Made by a program: the position numbers and the translations under genes
Part shown: piece after piece, positions 1 to 5,070 of the stretch
Layout of the letters: each line of letters starts with the position of its first letter
How positions within the stretch are numbered: position 1 is the stretch's first letter
Assembly: GCA_903854305.1 (NCBI GenBank)
Contig: CAINWC010000445.1
Coordinates: 1-6,725 of the forward strand
Direction of reading: 5' to 3'
Source: an uncultured Pseudomonadota bacterium
GTDB taxonomy: Bacteria; Pseudomonadota; Gammaproteobacteria; Burkholderiales; Methylophilaceae
Length of the DNA stretch: 6,725 bases
The notes under the pieces: generated by a model
The model's database searches: none
What the model saw: only the letters and a program-made list of their open reading frames with translations
Told to the model about the DNA's origin: nothing

Positions 1-158
1 ACGTTCTCAAGTTTGATTCTATATTCACATGATGGTAGATGCCCTTCCAGCTTACCATTAATGGCTGTTGTCTCAACTTTACAATAAACACATTGATACT
101 TGTGCATTTGACCCTCTAAATGCTCTTGCGGAAAATCTATGTAGTATGGTTTTTTCAT
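1..158 (-). CDS. Small C2HC zinc-finger-like protein, N-terminal part (cut by window edge)
   Basis: Reading the minus strand from the ATG at 158 gives 52 open codons up to the window edge, so the 3' end is missing. The start is supported by an AAGGA Shine-Dalgarno sequence (167-171 on the plus strand) eight bases upstream. The protein begins MKKPYYIDFPQEHLEG and contains Cys23-X2-Cys26, His40 and Cys44 (C-X2-C-X13-H-X3-C), a spacing typical of a small zinc-binding module. The next residues (EYRIKLEN) look like the start of a helix. I do not recognise the family. From the pattern alone it could bind nucleic acid or be a structural zinc knuckle. It is transcribed away from prc, and its promoter would lie in the AT-rich DNA at 175-260, where I find no convincing -35/-10 pair. 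Confidence is good that this is a real gene and low for any function. Confidence 0.72.
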   Translation of the reverse strand, partial: MKKPYYIDFPQEHLEGQMHKYQCVYCKVETTAINGKLEGHLPSCEYRIKLEN

Positions 159-229
159 TGCTGTTGTCCTTAAACGTAATAAATGTTTTTTTATTTTAGC
201 CAATAATACCACCATAGAAATGGTAGTGG

Positions 230-307
230 ATTGAACGGACTTCTTTAGATTAGTTTTTTATAAAAAATTTAAAACTAACCATACGCTTTTCAAATCTAAC
301 ATTCAAT
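230..307. repeat. Nested inverted repeats in AT-rich DNA
   Basis: Three pairs of complementary arms are nested. The outer pair is ATTGAA (230-235) with TTCAAT (302-307). The middle pair is TTAGATT (245-251) with AATCTAA (293-299). The inner pair is TTAGTTTT (250-257) with AAAACTAA (271-278); the middle and inner left arms share two bases. The centre holds TTTTTTATAAAAAA. Together they could fold into an interrupted stem about 78 nt long. The AT-rich composition raises the chance of random pairing. No flanking target-site duplication is obvious. Confidence 0.4.
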
Positions 308-385
308 TTAAGTTCGCTATTGTCAAGCATTTAAAGGGATTGCAAGTATAAAATACCTTAAAAAAATCAGCCAAATTAGCTTGAC

Positions 386-394
386 TTATACACA
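386..394 (+). promoter_or_regulatory. DnaA-box-like 9-mer TTATACACA
   Basis: The 9-mer matches the DnaA consensus TTATNCACA exactly and lies in strongly AT-rich DNA. A second match lies 176 bases downstream at 562-570. Single boxes also occur by chance, so binding is an inference. Confidence 0.35.
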
Positions 395-436
395 TACATT
401 CAATGTTTTACATTAAGTATTACAAAAACCCTTATA

Positions 437-466
437 AATCAATAGCGTTAATGTAAGCTATTGATT
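437..466. repeat. Perfect 10-bp inverted repeat, 10-nt spacer
   Basis: AATCAATAGC (437-446) is exactly complementary to GCTATTGATT (457-466) across the spacer GTTAATGTAA. It lacks a following T-tract, so it is not an intrinsic terminator on the plus strand. It could be an operator for a dimeric regulator or a small hairpin. An 11-bp direct repeat, AAAAACCCTTA, lies on both sides at 424-434 and 508-518. Confidence 0.5.
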
Positions 467-561
467 ATAAACATAATGTAAAAAAGGTTAAAGTTTAAGC
501 TTTTTAAAAAAACCCTTACAGAACGACAAGTTACAGTTTCAAGCCACAAGTAATCACAGAG

Positions 562-570
562 TTATCCACA
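562..570 (+). promoter_or_regulatory. Perfect consensus DnaA box TTATCCACA
   Basis: This is the canonical high-affinity DnaA 9-mer. It also forms the left part of a short palindrome: TCCACA (565-570), spacer GAGAT, TGTGGA (576-581). The sequence ACAGAG just upstream is repeated with a 12-base period. With only two boxes and no dnaA, dnaN or partition gene nearby, this is more likely an isolated DnaA-binding site or chance than a replication origin. Confidence 0.4.
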
Positions 571-776
571 GAGATTGTGGAGACTAGAGTTTGCTTCAGG
601 GATGCTTCATAAAGTCAATGATTTTGATTTTTTAAGCTTGGTGATGAATTACTTTGCAGCCATAATAATCAGGACGTTCCGGTCCAATCATTAGTCCATT
701 TAAAACCTCGAATCAATGTACATAAAGTAGCACTTGTGATGTTGAATACCTTTTATAAGATCACATAGAACTGTTT

Positions 777-782
777 TATAAT
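777..782 (+). promoter_or_regulatory. Candidate -10 element of the prc promoter
   Basis: A perfect TATAAT lies 68 bases upstream of the chosen prc start, giving a predicted transcription start near 789 and a leader of about 60 nt. No good -35 hexamer stands 16-18 bases upstream, and there is no extended -10 TGn motif, so either an activator helps or the promoter is weak. TGTGAT (735-740) and ATCACA (760-765) form an inverted pair just upstream. Confidence 0.42.
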
Positions 783-850
783 CGCAAGGTCGTATCACTT
801 AATTCAATATTTAAATGCATCATCAAAGCATGATGCAACTTGGGATGTGC

Positions 851-3004
851 ATGAAAAATAAACTGCTATGGTTATTGTTTGCCTTTGTAACATCATCGCA
901 AACGGCTCTATCACTTGAAATTCCGCAACTTAAACCGTTGCAGGAGCAATCTCAAGCGGCACATCTAACCGCTGAAGTGTTGACGCGTTACCATTACAAA
1001 CCGGTAAAACTCGACCACACAAGTTCTTCGAAAATATTTGATAACTACCTAAAGTCATTGGATGGTCAGCATATATTTTTCCTGCAGGCTGATATCGACC
1101 AGTTTTCCGAGGCTAGAACTAAACTTGACGATGCCATTCTTAAGGAAGACCTGGCTATTCCTTTTGCCATTTTCAACCTATACCAGCAGCGCATTGTCGA
1201 GCGCACCACCTATGCGCGCTCATTGCTTAAAAAGGGCTTTAATTTTGAGAAAGCAGAAAGCTACCAATACACGCGTGAAAAATCAGCTTGGGCACAATCT
1301 CAAGATGAGATTAATGACCTTTGGCGTAAACGTGTTAAAAATGACTGGCTACGTCTAAAGCTAGCAGGTAAGGACGATAAAAGTATTGTTGGCACCTTAG
1401 ATAAGCGCTATGAAAATACACTATCAAGCATCGCTAAAATTAAAAATGATGATGTCTTTCAGACCTTTATGAATGCCTACACGATGACCGTAGACCCGCA
1501 TACCAATTATTTTGGCATACGTGCATCAGAAGATTTTGACATTTCGATGAAACTATCGCTCGTTGGTATAGGCGCTGTACTGCAAGACAAAGATGAGTAC
1601 ACGACCATCAGAGAACTAGTCACAGGTGGTCCAGCGGCACTTTCAGGAAAACTGAAAGTCGGCGATCGCATTGTGGGGGTTGGTCAAAGTGAAAATAAAC
1701 CAACCACAGACGTGATGGGCTGGCGGCTTGATGATACAGTAGCATTAATACGTGGCGCCGAAAACTCAGCGGTAGTATTGGATATTTTACCCGTGGAAGC
1801 AGGTCCAGATGGTCAACATAAATCAATTACACTCACCCGAAAAAAGATTAGTTTAGAACAGCAGGCTGCAAAAAAATCTATTATCGAGGTGAAAGATGGC
1901 AATATAAACCGTCAGATTGGTGTAATTACTTTGCCTGTATTTTATCAAGATTTTGGCGCACGACAAAAAGGTGATAAAAACTATAAAAGCGCGACTCGTG
2001 ATGTTTCACGCCTATTAGATGAACTCAAAAAAGCTAAAGTAGATAGCGTATTAGTCGATCTACGTGACAATGGTGGCGGATCATTAGATGAAGCCATTGA
2101 GCTCACTGGTTTGTTCATAGACAAAGGTCCAGTAGTGCAAGAGCGCGATGTTAAAGGTAATATTAAAGTAGATAGCGATACCAACGCAGGTGCCGCTTGG
2201 AAAGGGCCGTTAGGTATACTCATCAATCGTGGCTCTGCATCTGCCTCTGAGATCTTTGCCGCCGCGATACAAGACTATGGCCGCGGAGTTATCATTGGGG
2301 AGCAAAGTTTCGGAAAAGGTACGGTGCAATCTGTCGTCGATCTAGATCAACTGGTTAAAAACGACCAACCAAAATTTGGTGAGATTAAGATGACGATTGC
2401 CCAATTTTTCCGCATCAATGGCGGTACTACGCAACTACGCGGCGTGATGCCCGATATCAGCCTACCATCAGCCTCGGATACGGAAAGCTTTGGAGAGTCC
2501 AGTTTTGATAACGCCCTACCTTGGTCACAAATCAAGGCAGCAGACTTTACCCCAGCAGGTGATTTAAAAGCGCTGGTACCCATGCTTACAGCAAGCCATG
2601 ATGCTCGCATCAATAAAGACAAAGACTACCAATATTTAATGGAAGATATTGCCGAATTTAATGTTCAGCGTAAAAGCAACCTGATTTCACTTAATGAGAT
2701 TGAGCGTCGCAAAGAACGAGAAGTGCGAGATGCGCGCTTGGCCTCTCGTGGAAAAAGTAGCGATACTGACAAAAAGTCCATCTCATCGCCAAGTACGGCC
2801 ACGCAAAGTGCTGCCATACAAGATGATGGACTACAGTCAAACGAACGCAATATCGACAGCGACCTAGCCATGGAAAAAGTAAGAAAGAATAACAAAGATA
2901 TATTGCTCAGTGAATCCGCACATATACTGAGCGATGAGCTTAACTTACTTAAAACCAACCCCAAACTCGCCGCCAGCGTATTGCCAAATATTAAAATTCA
3001 CTGA
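851..3004 (+). CDS. prc: Tail-specific C-terminal processing protease Prc/Tsp (717 aa, periplasmic)
   Basis: This is a serine protease of the S41 C-terminal processing family. In E. coli Prc degrades or trims proteins with non-polar C-termini in the periplasm, including tmRNA-tagged proteins, FtsI and murein hydrolases. I place the start at 851 because GGGA at 842-845 stands five bases upstream and the product opens with a clean signal peptide (KNK, then LLWLLFAFV, likely cleavage near TALS/LEIP). An upstream in-frame ATG at 815 would add 12 residues but has no ribosome binding site and spoils the signal peptide. From the 851 start, an N-terminal helical domain spans about 30-225. A PDZ domain (about 232-314, with the GPAALSGKLKVGDRIVGV core) is followed by the peptidase core. 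The core holds the Ser-Lys dyad: Ser464 in GSASASE and Lys489 in FGKGT, 25 residues apart as in E. coli Prc. A charged C-terminal extension (about 560-717) matches the long proteobacterial form. The gene is intact and apparently monocistronic. Confidence 0.96.
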   Translation: MKNKLLWLLFAFVTSSQTALSLEIPQLKPLQEQSQAAHLTAEVLTRYHYKPVKLDHTSSSKIFDNYLKSLDGQHIFFLQADIDQFSEARTKLDDAILKEDLAIPFAIFNLYQQRIVERTTYARSLLKKGFNFEKAESYQYTREKSAWAQSQDEINDLWRKRVKNDWLRLKLAGKDDKSIVGTLDKRYENTLSSIAKIKNDDVFQTFMNAYTMTVDPHTNYFGIRASEDFDISMKLSLVGIGAVLQDKDEYTTIRELVTGGPAALSGKLKVGDRIVGVGQSENKPTTDVMGWRLDDTVALIRGAENSAVVLDILPVEAGPDGQHKSITLTRKKISLEQQAAKKSIIEVKDGNINRQIGVITLPVFYQDFGARQKGDKNYKSATRDVSRLLDELKKAKVDSVLVDLRDNGGGSLDEAIELTGLFIDKGPVVQERDVKGNIKVDSDTNAGAAWKGPLGILINRGSASASEIFAAAIQDYGRGVIIGEQSFGKGTVQSVVDLDQLVKNDQPKFGEIKMTIAQFFRINGGTTQLRGVMPDISLPSASDTESFGESSFDNALPWSQIKAADFTPAGDLKALVPMLTASHDARINKDKDYQYLMEDIAEFNVQRKSNLISLNEIERRKEREVRDARLASRGKSSDTDKKSISSPSTATQSAAIQDDGLQSNERNIDSDLAMEKVRKNNKDILLSESAHILSDELNLLKTNPKLAASVLPNIKIH

Positions 3005-3024
3005 TAAGCGGATATGATTAACAT

Positions 3025-3073
3025 TTGATTTAAATCAAAGCCCTAGGTTAATCGGCAAAATATTATTATGCTT
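3025..3073 (+). promoter_or_regulatory. FNR/ANR-type box with class II promoter geometry
   Basis: TTGATTTAAATCAA at 3025-3038 is a perfect match to the FNR consensus TTGAT-N4-ATCAA. A -10-like hexamer, TATTAT, lies at 3061-3066. Placing the transcription start seven bases after it (3073) puts the centre of the box at -41.5, the standard position for FNR-type class II activation. No -35 hexamer is needed at such promoters. The promoter lies only 20 bases after the prc stop codon and points at the 31-residue membrane protein gene. FNR-family regulators activate under oxygen limitation. A CRP-family relative with the same half-site (ANR, DNR) is equally possible. Confidence 0.75.
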
Positions 3074-3081
3074 CTTGCACA

Positions 3082-3158
3082 CCAAGTAGAAGCGTTCGAA
3101 CTGAACAGTTTACTTGGCTGCGATTTAAGGTTAATTTCGAATTTTCAATAAATTCGAA
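3082..3158 (+). promoter_or_regulatory. Structured leader with two hairpins and three TTCGAA motifs
   Basis: The predicted leader of the small membrane protein contains two inverted repeats. The first pairs CCAAGTA (3082-3088) with TACTTGG (3111-3117) and encloses the palindromes GTTCGAAC (3094-3101) and AACTGAACAGTT (3099-3110). The second is a perfect 9-bp stem, TTCGAATTT (3136-3144) with AAATTCGAA (3150-3158), and a 5-nt loop. TTCGAA therefore occurs at 3095, 3136 and 3153. No T-tract follows the second stem, so it does not look like a terminator. It ends 15 bases before the Shine-Dalgarno sequence. It may be an RNA control element or an operator. Confidence 0.45.
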
Positions 3159-3184
3159 TCACCTGTAATGATTAGGAGCACATG

Positions 3185-3280
3185 ATGTATTTTCTAGGGT
3201 GGCAAGGAATCTATACGTTTGTTGGCTTAATGGTTGCGATTGTTTTAGTGTTAGTAGCATTTGGCAAGAAGGTTAAATAG
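3185..3280 (+). CDS. 31-residue single-pass membrane microprotein (unknown function)
   Basis: An excellent Shine-Dalgarno sequence, AGGAG (3174-3178), precedes two consecutive ATG codons. The second, at 3185, has a 6-base spacing and is preferred; the first, at 3182, is only 3 bases away and would add one Met. The product starts MYFLGWQGIYTF, continues with an unbroken hydrophobic helix (about residues 9-27) and ends in a basic tail GKKVK, predicting one membrane span with the C-terminus inside. I do not recognise the family. Small respiratory-oxidase subunits such as CydX or CcoM have a similar size and layout, and an FNR-type box upstream would suit such a role, but this is inference and no oxidase gene is visible. 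It is framed by its own promoter and a terminator-like hairpin, which argues that it is a real gene despite its length. Confidence 0.68.
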   Translation: MYFLGWQGIYTFVGLMVAIVLVLVAFGKKVK

Positions 3281-3295
3281 TCGGCAGATAATATT

Positions 3296-3342
3296 AATGT
3301 GGGCTATGGTGTTATCGTCATAGCCCATATTTGCAATATGGG
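3296..3342. terminator. Terminator-like hairpin with a competing alternative stem
   Basis: Sixteen bases after the microprotein stop, AATGTGGGCTATG (3296-3308) pairs with CATAGCCCATATT (3319-3331): a 9-bp GC-containing core, one G-T wobble and three more pairs. It is followed only by a short TTT, so termination on the plus strand would be modest. On the minus strand the downstream sequence is ATTAATATTAT, so the hairpin may also serve the convergent cyclase gene. The segment CCCATATT (3324-3331) can instead pair with AATATGGG (3335-3342) as a perfect 8-bp stem with a 3-nt loop, excluding the first hairpin. Confidence 0.55.
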
Positions 3343-3345
3343 TCT

Positions 3346-3379
3346 AAGTCGCCGTCTAAATAAAGTCGCTTTCTAAATA
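3346..3379. repeat. 17-bp tandem direct repeat, two copies
   Basis: AAGTCGCCGTCTAAATA (3346-3362) is followed without a gap by AAGTCGCTTTCTAAATA (3363-3379). The copies differ at two adjacent positions (15 of 17 identical). It lies in the convergent gap between the microprotein and the cyclase, past both stop codons. It is probably a local duplication; a paired protein-binding site is possible. Confidence 0.6.
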
Positions 3380-3419
3380 ATCTTTCGACAAGCAAGCTTA
3401 ATTATAGCGCTCACCCCGA

Positions 3420-4670
3420 TCAAACATTTCCCTTATGCCCAAGCAAAATGAACGTATCCACAGCACCTTTGCCTTTAACATCTACACCCTGCCGAGCTGA
3501 AAACACATAAGTACTCTCAAGCAGACTTTGCGTTGCCAAGGTGACCTGAATCGCATCGGTCATAGAGGTATCCTCCATACGGCTCGCCATGTTCACGGTA
3601 TCACCCCATAAATCATAGCTAAATTTACTGCTGCCAATTACCCCTGCAACCACTGGCCCGGTATTAATGCCGATGCGCATGTGTAAATCTATGCCAGTCT
3701 TAATTGCAACATCACTTAATGCAAGTTGCATTTCAAGCGCCATTGCCGCAATTCTTTGCGCATGATCCGTACAAACAACTGGGGCACCAGAAATCACCAT
3801 GTAAGCATCACCAATCGTTTTGATTTTCTCAACATGATATTTTTCTGCTAACTGGTCAAACCTCAAAAATACCTGTGAGAGTAAATCAATCAATTGCAAT
3901 GGTGGCATTTTTTCAGACATTTGCGTGAAACTAACCAAGTCAGCAAACATCACCGTGACAGATTCGTAATGATCTGCAATTCGCATGTCATTGGCTTTAA
4001 GCCGTTCAGCAATCGCGGCAGGCAAAATGTTGAGCAATAACTTGTCTGACCTTGCTTGTTCTAGCTCTAAAGAAATCATCACACGCTCTTTTTGCGCCTG
4101 AAAGTAGCGTAACACACCATACAATATAGAAGCTGTACCGGTAATATTCATCAAGAAAAAAGCGTCTTTTACATCCACTGGAATAGGCATTGCATTGCCT
4201 GCAAAATAATGATTAAGTTTCCATGAAATAAAAGCTAGGCCAATAAAAAGCAAAAACCATGGCGTTGATTGACGAGTACCAAGAATCATCAGCGCACCCA
4301 CTGGCGACAAAATCGCCCAAATAGCTACCCCACTAGAAGCTGCGAAACCACCGATGGCCCATTGCATAAAAAATGGCATCACCAGCAACATCACCAGCTG
4401 GGTGAACGTGAAATATTCAAAGCGTTTATAGCGATAAAACAATAAAAGACTCACATAAGAAATCACCAAATAGAAATATGGCACTGCCGCGATGATGGCA
4501 TAACCGTCACCTAAACCAGATAATGTGAATATCCAGAAAATACAAACCAAGGTCTCAGCCAGCACGAGTAAAGATAAAATAGATTTACCTAATGCAGCAG
4601 GTGTAGGGTCAGAAAATCTGCTCCAGAATTCGCGCGTTAGTATTGATGAAGTAGATGCATTTTCGAACAT
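3420..4670 (-). CDS. Membrane-anchored class III adenylate cyclase (416 aa)
   Basis: This enzyme is predicted to convert ATP to cyclic AMP on the cytoplasmic face of the inner membrane. The N-terminal half has six hydrophobic segments (about 30-50, 57-79, 88-108, 113-131, 136-152, 168-188). A charged helical linker (about 190-230, with the LLLNILPAAIAERLK signature seen in bacterial class III cyclases) leads into the catalytic domain (about 235-412). All expected catalytic positions are present: metal-binding Asp244 (FADLVSFT) and Asp288 (IKTIGDAYM), adenine-selecting Lys282 and Asp353 (YDLWGD), and transition-state Asn360 and Arg364 (NMASR). The Lys/Asp pair indicates ATP rather than GTP as substrate. 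One catalytic domain means it should act as a homodimer. The membrane domain may sense something, but I do not recognise it as a named sensor module. The ATG at 4670 has no Shine-Dalgarno sequence; no better in-frame start is visible. It is convergent with the microprotein and divergent from the aldehyde dehydrogenase. Confidence 0.92.
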   Translation of the reverse strand: MFENASTSSILTREFWSRFSDPTPAALGKSILSLLVLAETLVCIFWIFTLSGLGDGYAIIAAVPYFYLVISYVSLLLFYRYKRFEYFTFTQLVMLLVMPFFMQWAIGGFAASSGVAIWAILSPVGALMILGTRQSTPWFLLFIGLAFISWKLNHYFAGNAMPIPVDVKDAFFLMNITGTASILYGVLRYFQAQKERVMISLELEQARSDKLLLNILPAAIAERLKANDMRIADHYESVTVMFADLVSFTQMSEKMPPLQLIDLLSQVFLRFDQLAEKYHVEKIKTIGDAYMVISGAPVVCTDHAQRIAAMALEMQLALSDVAIKTGIDLHMRIGINTGPVVAGVIGSSKFSYDLWGDTVNMASRMEDTSMTDAIQVTLATQSLLESTYVFSARQGVDVKGKGAVDTFILLGHKGNV

Positions 4671-4689
4671 AGGATGATGTGGGTAATTA

Positions 4690-4695
4690 ATTATA
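4690..4695 (-). promoter_or_regulatory. Candidate -10 element of the cyclase promoter
   Basis: The minus strand reads TATAAT here, 19 bases upstream of the cyclase ATG. Transcription would begin near 4683, leaving a leader of only about 13 nt with no Shine-Dalgarno sequence. No good -35 hexamer is found 16-18 bases upstream. Either this promoter is activator-dependent or the true start lies further upstream. Confidence 0.4.
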
Positions 4696-4739
4696 TTTTT
4701 TAATGATTAGCAACACACTATAACGCAAGATGAAGTGTT

Positions 4740-4756
4740 TTTGTAGTCTCTACAAA
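4740..4756. promoter_or_regulatory. Perfect 7-bp palindrome with 3-bp centre upstream of cyclase
   Basis: TTTGTAG (4740-4746), TCT, CTACAAA (4750-4756) is a compact operator-like palindrome, centred about 65 bases upstream of the predicted cyclase transcription start. Its size suits a dimeric helix-turn-helix regulator. The cognate regulator cannot be identified from the sequence. Confidence 0.4.
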
Positions 4757-4802
4757 CATTAGCCTTAGCTCATTTGTTCCTTACAATTATTTTAGCAAAC
4801 GG

Positions 4803-4829
4803 AAGCTAATCAGTTTTTTTGATAAGCTT
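4803..4829. repeat. Near-perfect inverted repeat around a T-run
   Basis: AAGCTAATCA (4803-4812) pairs with TGATAAGCTT (4820-4829) with one A-A mismatch, around a loop of G plus six T. The right arm overlaps a smaller alternative stem, TAAGC (4823-4827) with GCTTA (4835-4839). It lies in the middle of the divergent intergenic region, and the T-tract after it is too short for a confident terminator. Confidence 0.4.
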
Positions 4830-4941
4830 TTAATGCTTAAATTTTAAATGTGTAAAAATCAAATACATTTGAATGCGTTAGCTTCATCTAAAGATTAATT
4901 AAGCACCCGTAGTAAATGTCATCAACTACTTAAAAAAACTA

Positions 4942-4995
4942 ACTTATATAAAATATAAGTCATTCATAAAATAGCATGAATGACTTAATTTTATG
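4942..4995. repeat. Cluster of three overlapping inverted repeats
   Basis: ACTTATAT (4942-4949) pairs with ATATAAGT (4953-4960). TAAGTCATTCAT (4956-4967) pairs perfectly over 12 bp with ATGAATGACTTA (4976-4987). CATAAAAT (4965-4972) pairs with ATTTTATG (4988-4995). The three overlap, so only some can form at once. They lie 180-230 bases upstream of the aldehyde dehydrogenase. The 12-bp perfect stem is unlikely to be random. Possible roles are an operator array or, if transcribed, a refolding RNA. Confidence 0.55.
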
Positions 4996-5013
4996 CTTGA
5001 TTTGCATGCGCCT

Positions 5014-5070
5014 AAGGGTTATTGTTTAGTTCGGGCTTATCTTCGAAACCCTTTTATTGACAAGGGGTTT
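5014..5070. promoter_or_regulatory. Triple complementary repeat overlapping a consensus -35
   Basis: AAGGGTT (5014-5020) is complementary to AACCCTT (5047-5053). The extended form AAACCCTTT (5046-5054) also pairs with AAGGGGTTT (5062-5070), with one G-T wobble and a 7-nt loop. The middle copy can therefore pair with either neighbour. The loop and right arm contain TTGACA (5057-5062), a perfect sigma-70 -35 hexamer, so the structure may be an operator laid over the aldehyde dehydrogenase promoter. Confidence 0.4.

Larger units (their letters stand above)
159..850. other. Long AT-rich divergent intergenic region
   Basis: Nearly 700 bases separate the minus-strand zinc-finger-like gene from prc, and I find no convincing gene. 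The first 350 bases are very AT-rich, with runs of A and T. Visible structure comprises nested inverted repeats at 230-307, a perfect 10-bp inverted repeat at 437-466 flanked by an 11-bp direct repeat (AAAAACCCTTA at 424-434 and 508-518), DnaA-box-like 9-mers at 386-394 and 562-570, a direct repeat CACAGAG (555-561 and 567-573), and the prc promoter near 777. Short open frames at 602-694 (+) and 632-691 (-) lack ribosome binding sites. The region may be regulatory or hold decayed sequence; the sequence does not decide between these. Confidence 0.6.

Noticed and set aside
632..691. 19-codon minus-strand frame starting MIGPERPDYYGC
   Set aside because: Its composition looks protein-like, but it has no well-placed ribosome binding site and an in-frame stop lies just upstream. 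It could be a gene remnant, which I cannot support from the sequence.
602..694. 30-codon plus-strand frame starting MLHKVNDF
   Set aside because: AGGG directly abuts the ATG, too close to act as a ribosome binding site, and no recognisable features are present.
735..765. CRP-like half sites TGTGAT and ATCACA upstream of prc
   Set aside because: They are separated by 19 bases. A CRP site needs TGTGA-N6-TCACA, so this cannot be one CRP operator, tempting as it is with a cyclase nearby.
159..814. Replication origin
   Set aside because: There are only two DnaA boxes, and no dnaA, dnaN, gyrB or partition genes adjoin; the flanking genes (a zinc-finger-like protein and prc) are not origin markers.
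815..850. Longer prc start at 815 (and alternatives at 830, 833 and 845)
   Set aside because: None has a Shine-Dalgarno sequence at usable spacing. The extra residues (MHHQSMMQLGMC) precede an otherwise normal signal peptide. The ATG at 851 fits both criteria.
1062..2964. Open frames of about 70-100 codons on both strands inside prc
   Set aside because: They are overlaps in other frames of a gene with clear domain and catalytic-site evidence, and none has its own ribosome binding site or family resemblance.
4976..5029. 17-codon possible leader peptide upstream of the aldehyde dehydrogenase
   Set aside because: It has no Shine-Dalgarno sequence, its start codon lies inside the right arm of the 12-bp stem, and it has no run of regulatory codons that would suggest attenuation.
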